From positions 62,001 to 126,000 of IMG/VR virus record IMGVR_UViG_3300028131_000823: a DNA stretch of 64,000 nt. One strand, written 5' to 3'. A model generated the notes under the pieces. The model was not told where the DNA came from and made no database searches. It saw nothing but the letters and a program-made list of their open reading frames with translations. The DNA comes from a virus. A program made the position numbers and the translations under genes. Positions 56,972 to 62,741 of this stretch are shown piece by piece. Positions within the stretch are counted from its first letter, which is position 1. Each line of letters opens with the position of its first letter.

Positions 56972-57491
56972 GAGTCAAAAAAGATTAGACTTCATGGAAT
57001 TAATTTCTGAAGCTATTACACAAGACGATATATTTAATACAATTGATTATAAAAACAAGACTGAAGATCAAATCAAACAATTTGTTTATCCTCATCTTGT
57101 ACAATCACTAACTCAATATTTAGTTGAAAATACTGACACTACTGCTGAAAAAGCAAAAGCAAAGGTAAAAAGAAACTTAAAATGGGAAGGCGATGTTAAT
57201 ACTACCGTACACCATACATTATTTATGGGAACATTAAATAGACCAGATATGGTACTAGAAATGAACGGTATGAATATCGCAATTGAGTTTAGAAGAGGCG
57301 AAAGTGGAAATAGCTTAAGAAGTGGAATCGGACAAAGCCTTGTTTATTCAACAAATTATGATTTTGTAATGTATCTTTTTATTGATACATCAAAAGACCA
57401 AAGAATCAAGAATGCTCAAACAGGCACGAAAGAAGCTCAGTTAATGATGGATCTTTGGAATAGATACAACATTAAATTCACAGTAGCCTAA
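56955..57491 (+). CDS. PD-(D/E)XK nuclease-like protein, 178 aa
   Basis: The core NRPDMVLEMNGMNIAIEFRRGESGNSLRSGIGQSLVY (about 97-133) has the restriction-endonuclease fold pattern: PD...E..., then IAIEFRR in place of the usual ExK, and a following helix with GQ. The Lys is replaced by Arg, so metal-dependent cleavage is possible but not certain. The start could be 56955 or the ATG at 56994. Overlaps genes on both sides. Confidence 0.6.
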   Translation: MRQKAKSQKRLDFMELISEAITQDDIFNTIDYKNKTEDQIKQFVYPHLVQSLTQYLVENTDTTAEKAKAKVKRNLKWEGDVNTTVHHTLFMGTLNRPDMVLEMNGMNIAIEFRRGESGNSLRSGIGQSLVYSTNYDFVMYLFIDTSKDQRIKNAQTGTKEAQLMMDLWNRYNIKFTVA

Positions 57492-58015
57492 TGGGTAAAA
57501 CATTTATAACAGGTAATATGCAATTAGGGCGCCAATCAGCTATTGGAAAATGGAAGCGCCCTTATAGCACAGTAGATTCAATGACTTCTGATTTAATTAA
57601 AAATTGGAATGAGGTTGTAACTAATGAAGACGTTGTATATCATCTTGGTAATTTTGCATGGGATCCTAAAACAGCATATGATTCATTGCTTTTATTAAAA
57701 GGTAAAAAGATTTTTATGATAATTGGAGAAAATGATCAGCCAATTCTAGATCTTTATAATAAGGGCAATTTACCTAAAAATGTAAAAATATTAGATCCAT
57801 ATTTTTCAATAGACGTTTTAAAGATATGTTTAAACTACTGGCCTATGCAGGAATGGCCTAAAAAATCTAAAAAGTATTATGGAGTTATAGGCTATCCAAC
57901 TCGTAAATACAAAACAGTACCAAAAAAGAGAATGATAAATTGTAGCACTGATCAATGTAACTTTAAGCCACAGGATATTAATTCACTGATGGACTTATTA
58001 AAAGAAATAACATGA
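57491..58015 (+). CDS. degenerate metallophosphoesterase-like protein, 174 aa
   Basis: The overall pattern follows small calcineurin-like phosphoesterases (SDTHFGH, NWN..V..DD.VYHLGDF, LNGKK..I.GNHD, HYP...W, HGHTH). All metal-ligand motifs are changed: TGNMQLGR, LGNFAW, IGENDQ, NYWPMQEWP and IGYPTRK. NWNEVVTNEDVVYHLG and LKGKKIFMIIG are retained, so the fold should be intact while the two-metal centre is lost. Likely a non-enzymatic binding protein. One-base overlap with the previous gene. Confidence 0.7.
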   Translation: MGKTFITGNMQLGRQSAIGKWKRPYSTVDSMTSDLIKNWNEVVTNEDVVYHLGNFAWDPKTAYDSLLLLKGKKIFMIIGENDQPILDLYNKGNLPKNVKILDPYFSIDVLKICLNYWPMQEWPKKSKKYYGVIGYPTRKYKTVPKKRMINCSTDQCNFKPQDINSLMDLLKEIT

Positions 58016-58128
58016 TGACATTTTTCGAATTCACATTTCAATCAATATGGCACTTTCTCGGAATGGTGCTACTAATTTCTATCGTGGGCAATACCGTCCT
58101 TGATTTAATAAAAATTTTTAAGAAATAA
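58012..58128 (+). CDS. 38-aa single-helix membrane peptide
   Basis: MMTFFEFTFQSIW then FLGMVLLISIVGNTVLDLIKIF, one hydrophobic helix with a basic end. Overlaps the previous gene by 4 nt (ATGA) and ends just before early repeat 7. Confidence 0.45.
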   Translation: MMTFFEFTFQSIWHFLGMVLLISIVGNTVLDLIKIFKK

Positions 58129-58213
58129 TTGTTAATAACTTTTAGGAAAAAAGTGCCTAAAAGTTTTCACGGGTCAAAGATTATAGTTATATTAGTATTA
58201 TAATTAAAACTTA
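58129..58213 (+). promoter_or_regulatory. early-type promoter repeat, copy 7
   Basis: TTAATAACTTTT...AAAAAAGTGCC, TTTTCACGGG, core at 58174-58203, 13 nt before ATG 58217. Confidence 0.75.
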
Positions 58214-58216
58214 AAC

Positions 58217-58408
58217 ATGACAAACATAATCGACACTTGGACTAAAAAAGAATTTTTACAGGTAATGAGCGACGCCTATAAAGACGCACACGGGATTAGA
58301 CCTAGAGGAATTAAATATTCTGAATGGTCTTTAGCAGAACTTAAAGATGAGTTCTTAATGCTGTGTTCAATCGCAGCCGAAAATGAACAGTGGGATAGAG
58401 AACATTAA
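58217..58408 (+). CDS. hypothetical protein, 63 aa
   Basis: MTNIIDTWTKKEFLQVMSDA, then a GIRPRGIKYSEWSLAELKDEF segment; acidic C-terminus. It stands alone between two early repeats (copies 7 and 8), so it is a single-gene early unit or a leader to the sigma gene. The segment resembles short phage proteins of unknown role. Confidence 0.6.
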   Translation: MTNIIDTWTKKEFLQVMSDAYKDAHGIRPRGIKYSEWSLAELKDEFLMLCSIAAENEQWDREH

Positions 58409-58409
58409 A

Positions 58410-58500
58410 TTGTTCATAACTTTTGAAAAAAAGTGCCCAAAAAATTTCACGGGTCAAAAATTATAGTTATATTAGTATTATAAATTAAAAACGTAAAAAA
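58410..58500 (+). promoter_or_regulatory. early-type promoter repeat, copy 8 (sigma gene)
   Basis: Core at 58454-58483, with TCAAAAATT in place of TCAAAGATT, the only base change seen in the core among the eight copies. It lies 25 nt before the sigma-factor gene, longer than other copies. Confidence 0.72.
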
Positions 58501-58508
58501 CAATAAAT

Positions 58509-59117
58509 ATGCCAAAAACAAAAATCACTTACAGAGAATTAGCAGAAAACTTCGTAGCAACAAGATCACATAAAGATTATAATGCAATTTACAATAGAGT
58601 AAAGCCAGGTCTTAAAACTTATATCTACAAAATAGTAAAAGACAACAGTATCGCAAGCGACTTAACATCAAATGTGCTAATTAAACTGTGGACTAAAATC
58701 GATCAATATAAACCAGAATGGCAAATTACAACATGGTTATACAAGATCGCATTCAATGAAGCCCTAGGTTATATTAAAGAAAGAAACAAAAAATCATCAC
58801 TTGATCAACTAAGAGAATTCGGTGTGCAAGTAGGTGATGATGGTATTATTAATGGTTCTGCAAATGGACTCTTAATGGAATACGAACAAAAAACTGAAAA
58901 TGACTACATTGAAGAAGACGAAGAGCTTATGCAAAAATACGAAAGTGCACTTAAAGCAATTGTAGATCTTAAGCCAATGTACAAAGAAATCATGGAAGAT
59001 AGACTTTTAAAAGGTATGAAATATGAAGACATTTCTGCAAAACATAAGGTCAATTTACAAACAGTTAAAAACAGAATCCGTAGAGGTAAAACATTAATCG
59101 CAGAAAAAATATCATAA
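58509..59117 (+). CDS. ECF-like RNA polymerase sigma factor, 202 aa
   Basis: Sigma region 2 is represented by NAIYNRVKPGLKTYIYKIVKDNSIASDLTSNVLIKLWTKIDQYKP and WQITTWLYKIAFNEALGYIKERN (residues about 25-95). Region 4 is represented by ALKAIVDLKPMYKEIMEDRLLKGMKYEDISAKHKVNLQTVKNRIRRGK (about 155-198), a helix-turn-helix. An acidic insert separates them. This is the host ECF layout, distinct from gp55. It could redirect host polymerase to one of the phage promoter classes. Its own promoter is a slightly altered early repeat. Confidence 0.85.
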   Translation: MPKTKITYRELAENFVATRSHKDYNAIYNRVKPGLKTYIYKIVKDNSIASDLTSNVLIKLWTKIDQYKPEWQITTWLYKIAFNEALGYIKERNKKSSLDQLREFGVQVGDDGIINGSANGLLMEYEQKTENDYIEEDEELMQKYESALKAIVDLKPMYKEIMEDRLLKGMKYEDISAKHKVNLQTVKNRIRRGKTLIAEKIS

Positions 59118-59139
59118 TCTTAAATCTTAAAAAAATAAA

Positions 59140-59388
59140 ATGAATAATCAAACAAACGATAGAAAGACAAGCCAATTATTAGCAAACTTAAATAAAAGAG
59201 CATTGATGCTTGTAGAAATTTACAACTACTATGAACAAGTTGGAGAAGACATTGATAAAGAAAAAATTGATATGTTAACTGATCAAAAACTAGAAGATCT
59301 ACATGGTCACTGTATGTGGGAGATGGATCAGTTTGAAACTCAGGAAGAAAAAGATATTAAGAATGGTTTGTACGGTGAGGAATATTAA
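59140..59388 (+). CDS. hypothetical protein, 82 aa
   Basis: Helical acidic protein (TSQLLANLNKRALMLVEIYN, then YEQVGEDIDKEKIDMLTDQKL). Lies 22 nt after the sigma gene and may be co-transcribed with it. An anti-sigma role is conceivable from position only. Confidence 0.5.
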   Translation: MNNQTNDRKTSQLLANLNKRALMLVEIYNYYEQVGEDIDKEKIDMLTDQKLEDLHGHCMWEMDQFETQEEKDIKNGLYGEEY

Positions 59389-59391
59389 TAG

Positions 59392-59400
59392 GATATATAA
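59392..59400 (+). promoter_or_regulatory. late-type promoter motif
   Basis: GATATATAA whose last bases are the first As of a middle-type promoter, giving a tandem late/middle arrangement. Confidence 0.5.
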
Positions 59401-59424
59401 ACAAATCTAAAACATAACATATAA
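59399..59424 (+). promoter_or_regulatory. middle-type promoter AAACAA-N14-ATATAA
   Basis: AAACAA 59399-59404 and ATATAA 59419-59424, 14 nt apart, 5 nt before ATG 59430. Confidence 0.68.
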
Positions 59425-59429
59425 TAAAC

Positions 59430-59714
59430 ATGGAAGAACAAACACATATTTTAGACATTTTAATAGAAAAAATATCTAAAGGATTAGATAAAGATGTTAA
59501 AGTTTACTTAGCAATGGATGACGATAAAAAGGAATTACTTGCTATAAAAAAAGGAGATGATGAAAGAGGCTTAGACCTTGCACAAATAGTCAACTCTTAT
59601 GGATTTTATAGAATTTATCAAGCAGATTCTGAAGAAGAAGCACTAGATAAATTAGCTGAAGGACTTGTTAAGTCTATAACAAATATGTTAGAGACAGAAA
59701 ATTCTGAAAAATAA
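59430..59714 (+). CDS. hypothetical protein, 94 aa
   Basis: Acidic alpha/beta protein (HILDILIEKISKGLDKDVKV, then YLAMDDDKKELLAIKKG). Directly upstream of tRNA-Ala with 6 nt between, so the tRNA may be processed from its transcript. No family. Confidence 0.6.
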   Translation: MEEQTHILDILIEKISKGLDKDVKVYLAMDDDKKELLAIKKGDDERGLDLAQIVNSYGFYRIYQADSEEEALDKLAEGLVKSITNMLETENSEK

Positions 59715-59720
59715 AAAGAT

Positions 59721-59794
59721 GGGGGTATAGCTCAGTTGGCTAGAGCGCCTGCCTTGCACGCAGGAGGCCGTGGGTTCGAATCCCTCTACCTCCA
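59721..59794 (+). tRNA. tRNA-Ala (anticodon TGC)
   Basis: Cloverleaf read directly: acceptor GGGGGTA with TACCTCC, D-arm GCTC/GAGC, anticodon arm CCTGC-CTTGCAC-GCAGG with TGC, T-loop TTCGAAT. The acceptor has G3 opposite T70, the G:U pair that is the main identity signal for alanyl-tRNA synthetase. Discriminator A; CCA is not encoded. One T:T mismatch in the T-stem is shared with the tRNA-Thr below. The phage also encodes an AlaRS-like protein at 47133. Confidence 0.95.
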
Positions 59795-59805
59795 CTATCT
59801 TAATT

Positions 59806-60636
59806 ATGAAAAATCTTATATTAACCGCTAGTCTTGGAGATAGACCTTTTAAAAAATATGCGTTCTTTTCAATGGAAGAATATGCTAAAAAAACAAATGC
59901 AGATTTTATAGTAGCAGAAGATATAGAAATTCCAAAAGAATTAAAAGAACTAAAAGTAGGTAGAGGAAATAATACATCGTATTTAAAAAAGATACTGTGG
60001 ATAAGAAAATATTTAAAAGAATACGATAAAGTATTATGGCTAGATGACACATGTTACGTGAATCCAAATTGTCCAAATTTATTTAATTTTGTTCCAAGTG
60101 GATATGTGGCAGCTGCTTCTGAATCTCAATTAATGTATGTTGGCTTTAAAGAAGCATATAAGGATTTTTTAAAAAGGTGGACCATTTATAAAAACGAAAG
60201 AGACACTACATTTAATACAGGTGTTATTTTATATACTAAAGAGTGTAAACATATGTTTAGTAATGATAATTTACTAAATACAATTGCTAAATTGTGTTTG
60301 ACTTCTCAATGGCCACAACAATTACTTACAAACTATTTGATAATAATTAATAATATTCCAAGAATTGTTTTAGATTCTAAATTTAATAGAATGCATATAT
60401 GTGAAAAATACGAACCATATATAGAAAGACGCGAATTAATTAGTGAGAAAGAAGGTAAAATAAAAGACGTGTCAGATGAATTTTTTAAAAAAAATTTTAA
60501 ATTTAATAAAAAGCTTTTAAAACAAGATCCATTTGTATATGAGGCATTTATATATCACCTTGCAGGAAAATCAAAAGAAGTTAGAGAAAACCTTCTTAAA
60601 CAAATACATAAAACTTTTTCAAAAGTAAAAATATGA
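59806..60636 (+). CDS. glycosyltransferase-like protein, 276 aa
   Basis: The start MKNLILTASLGDRPFKKYAFFSMEEYAKKTNADFIV and the block YLKEYDKVLWLDDTCYVNPNCPNLF (about 67-91, with an LDD acidic cluster) resemble GT-A family 8-like transferases where a strand leads to DXD. FNTGVILYTKE later fits the family. ATG 59806 is used because the longer frame starts inside the tRNA. Overlaps the next gene by 4 nt, pairing a sugar transferase with a nucleotidyltransferase. Confidence 0.6.
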   Translation: MKNLILTASLGDRPFKKYAFFSMEEYAKKTNADFIVAEDIEIPKELKELKVGRGNNTSYLKKILWIRKYLKEYDKVLWLDDTCYVNPNCPNLFNFVPSGYVAAASESQLMYVGFKEAYKDFLKRWTIYKNERDTTFNTGVILYTKECKHMFSNDNLLNTIAKLCLTSQWPQQLLTNYLIIINNIPRIVLDSKFNRMHICEKYEPYIERRELISEKEGKIKDVSDEFFKKNFKFNKKLLKQDPFVYEAFIYHLAGKSKEVRENLLKQIHKTFSKVKI

Positions 60637-61064
60637 AAATAGGAATTACATGTTCAACATTTGACCTTTTACATGCAGGTCATATTAAAATGCTAGAAGA
60701 AGCCAAGAGTCAATGTGACTACCTAATATGTGCTCTTCAAACAGATCCAACAATTGACAGACCAGGTACAAAAAATAAGCCAATTCAATCTTTAGTAGAA
60801 AGGTTTATTCAATTAGAAGGTTGTAGTTACGTGGATAAAATATTACCATATCAAACTGAGAAAGACTTAATTGATATTTTTAGTTCATTTAAACTTGATG
60901 TAAGAATTATAGGTGGAGAATATTTTGGCAAGGAATTTACAGCAAAAGACATTTGTGAAAAAAGAGGTATTGAAATCTTTTACAACAAAAGAGATCATGG
61001 GTTTTCAAGCACTGAATTAAGAAATAGAATTTTTGAATTAGAACTTAAAAAAAGAAACAAATAA
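60633..61064 (+). CDS. cytidylyltransferase-like protein (TagD/HxGH family), 143 aa
   Basis: STFDLLHAGHIKML with the HxGH motif (H14, H17), then a CDYLICALQTDPT strand and C-terminal RDHGFSSTELRNRI (the ISST-type motif). Family members make CDP-glycerol, CDP-ethanolamine or ADP-sugars from the phosphorylated compound and CTP or ATP. Coupled to the glycosyltransferase-like gene by ATGA overlap, so it may supply an activated donor. Substrate not assignable. Confidence 0.85.
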   Translation: MKIGITCSTFDLLHAGHIKMLEEAKSQCDYLICALQTDPTIDRPGTKNKPIQSLVERFIQLEGCSYVDKILPYQTEKDLIDIFSSFKLDVRIIGGEYFGKEFTAKDICEKRGIEIFYNKRDHGFSSTELRNRIFELELKKRNK

Positions 61065-61080
61065 AAACTTCTTTATATAA
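61055..61080 (+). promoter_or_regulatory. middle-type promoter AAACAA-N14-ATATAA
   Basis: AAACAA 61055-61060 lies in the last codons of the previous gene; ATATAA 61075-61080 is 14 nt on. The histone-like gene starts 33 nt downstream. Confidence 0.68.
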
Positions 61081-61113
61081 TATTAGTAAATTAATAAAAA
61101 TAAAACATAAATT

Positions 61114-61296
61114 ATGACAGAATTATTAGAACAATTACAAACAACTTTAGATAGTATTCAAGATGATGCTTCAAAGTTCAATGAAAAAGGCAACAAGGCT
61201 GCTGGTACTAGAGTAAGAAAAGGAATGCAAGCTATTAAAGCTTTAGCACAAGACGTAAGAGTACACGTTTCTGAAACTAATAAAGCTAACGGTTAA
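61114..61296 (+). CDS. histone H1-like (Hc1) DNA-binding protein, 60 aa
   Basis: Matches the short Bacteroidetes/Chlamydia Hc1 N-terminal family: acidic helix (LLEQLQTTLDSIQDDASKF), then the signature EKGNKAAGTRVRKGMQAIKALAQDVR (about 24-49). The host family packages or regulates DNA; the basic C-terminal extension of Hc1 is absent. A phage copy could condense phage DNA or compete with the host protein. Driven by a middle-type promoter. Confidence 0.85.
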   Translation: MTELLEQLQTTLDSIQDDASKFNEKGNKAAGTRVRKGMQAIKALAQDVRVHVSETNKANG

Positions 61297-61309
61297 ATTA
61301 CAAAATTAG

Positions 61310-61363
61310 TAGACAGGTTACATGACCTTCTAGGCACCTCTAGATAACTTTGTTTCCTGTCTA
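61310..61363 (+). other. 54-nt hairpin upstream of tRNA-Thr
   Basis: TAGACAGG pairs with CCTGTCTA across a 38-nt apical region that itself contains TCTAG and CTAGA. TTATGTTTTT follows, so it could act as a terminator, a tRNA-processing signal or a small RNA. Confidence 0.45.
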
Positions 61364-61373
61364 TTATGTTTTT

Positions 61374-61447
61374 GCCTTTGTAGCTCAGCTGGCTAGAGCA
61401 GCTGATTTGTAATCAGCAGGTCGTGGGTTCGAGTCCCTCCAAAGGCT
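61374..61447 (+). tRNA. tRNA-Thr (anticodon TGT)
   Basis: Acceptor GCCTTTG with CAAAGGC, D-arm GCTC/GAGC, anticodon arm GCTGA-TTTGTAA-TCAGC with TGT, T-loop TTCGAGT, discriminator T. CCA is not encoded. Its T-stem GTGGG/CCCTC is the same as in tRNA-Ala. ACA is the Thr codon read by this tRNA and is common in the window. Confidence 0.95.
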
Positions 61448-61460
61448 CTAAATAAAAATT

Positions 61461-61952
61461 ATGAAACTAACAAGTATTTTATATTGGTTATATCAACCCT
61501 TTAGTTATTGGTATAACTTTATTCTAGAATTTAGAATTTGGTTTATTTTTCAAACTACTACTAAGCGAAACAGAAAAAAACTCGAAGAACGTGATTTAAG
61601 AGTCGATTGGATCGGTAGAGTTTATGGTGTTGTGAATATGCCAGATGAAGTTTTAGGTGCTGCTGAGGAAATACAACAAGCCTTTGTATTAAAACAACTT
61701 GGCCAATTCGGAGGTATCTTAAATGAACTTAAATTATCAAACGTTGTCTATCCACAGATGCAAGAAATTAAAGGCAGTGGAGCATATCTTGTTATATTTT
61801 GGCCAGTTCTTGATCGATTAAATGTATTTGCAATTATCGGTAGTATATTATATACTCTAATCTATGCATTTATTGTTTATTTAATAGCAAGAATTTTTAT
61901 AATCAATGAAGTATTTGGAAACTTATTTGATTTTATCAATAAATTATTATAA
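61461..61952 (+). CDS. membrane-associated protein, 163 aa
   Basis: Aromatic N-terminal membrane segment (LYWLYQPFSYWYNFILEF), a soluble middle (about 35-110), and a C-terminal pair of hydrophobic helices (AFIVYLIARIFIINEV). One-base overlap with the nuclease gene (TAATGG). No family recognised. Possibly a tail or membrane factor. Confidence 0.5.
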   Translation: MKLTSILYWLYQPFSYWYNFILEFRIWFIFQTTTKRNRKKLEERDLRVDWIGRVYGVVNMPDEVLGAAEEIQQAFVLKQLGQFGGILNELKLSNVVYPQMQEIKGSGAYLVIFWPVLDRLNVFAIIGSILYTLIYAFIVYLIARIFIINEVFGNLFDFINKLL

Positions 61953-62707
61953 TGGAAGAAGTAAAAAGAGTCCACAAAGATGGCAAAAGGTTTTATCAAG
62001 TCACAAAGGATAATAAGGTAATTGCAACACTACCTTCTGTAACTACGGTTATGGGAGAGATGTCAGATAAGAGTGGCCTTGAAAAATGGAAAAAAAGAGT
62101 TGGTGAAAAAGAGGCAAATAGAATTAGTCAGCTATCCATGAATAGAGGTACAATTATGCACCGTCAAATAGAATTATATAAAGGATTTGCAGGTACTCCA
62201 GAAGAAATGAAAGAACAGCTTACTGAAGTTTGTAAGACCGATGAAGAAATTAACGAAATAGTAAAATTAGAGAATGGTGAATTATATTTAGAAGAAGCAT
62301 GGAAAATGTTTGATAAATTCTTTTATAATCAAAGTAGATTCTTTTCAAGAATAGATGAGGTATTGGATGCTGAAAGGTTTCTTTGGACTCTTAAAGGTGG
62401 TGAATATGCAGGTACGCTTGATAATGTATCAAGAATGAAAGATGGCAGCGTACAAATCATAGACTATAAAAATAGTAGAAGACCTAAAAGAATTGAATGG
62501 GTTAGAGATTATTTTAGACAAACTGCAGCATATTGGGTAGCCTATTGGGATAGAACAGGTATTAAAGCTGATGGAGCTGAAATATGGATAGCCAATGAAG
62601 AGGATGATATGCCACAGTGTTTTACATTGGATCAAGAAGACCTAATGGATAATTATAAAAGCTTTATGGAAACAAGAAAGGCTTTCAAGAACAAGTTCGG
62701 ATATTAA
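61952..62707 (+). CDS. RecB-like PD-(D/E)XK exonuclease, 251 aa
   Basis: Motif H MNRGTIMHRQIELYKG (about 63-78), an acidic metal ligand in YAGTLDNVSRM, VQIIDYKNSRRPK (D.YK, the ExK-type site), and YFRQTAAYWVAY (QxxY motif). This is the layout of the RecB/Cas4-type nuclease domain used by many phages to process DNA ends. Likely role in recombination or host DNA degradation. Confidence 0.82.
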   Translation: MEEVKRVHKDGKRFYQVTKDNKVIATLPSVTTVMGEMSDKSGLEKWKKRVGEKEANRISQLSMNRGTIMHRQIELYKGFAGTPEEMKEQLTEVCKTDEEINEIVKLENGELYLEEAWKMFDKFFYNQSRFFSRIDEVLDAERFLWTLKGGEYAGTLDNVSRMKDGSVQIIDYKNSRRPKRIEWVRDYFRQTAAYWVAYWDRTGIKADGAEIWIANEEDDMPQCFTLDQEDLMDNYKSFMETRKAFKNKFGY

Positions 62708-62710
62708 GAG

Positions 62711-62719
62711 GATATATAA
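62711..62719 (+). promoter_or_regulatory. late-type promoter motif
   Basis: GATATATAA just after the nuclease stop, 22 nt before ATG 62742. Confidence 0.6.
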
Positions 62720-62741
62720 TCCTATAAAAAAACTTAAAGAC

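Noticed and set aside
155-58500. The eight dispersed repeats as a CRISPR array or mobile element
   Set aside because: They are single copies kilobases apart, always just before a start codon, with no regular spacers, flanking duplications or transposase.
59770-59805. Upstream in-frame start for the GT-like gene
   Set aside because: It lies inside tRNA-Ala; ATG 59806 follows the tRNA.
59721-61447. The T:T mismatch in both tRNA T-stems as a sign of pseudogenes
   Set aside because: It occurs identically in both otherwise perfect cloverleafs, so it is more likely a tolerated feature.
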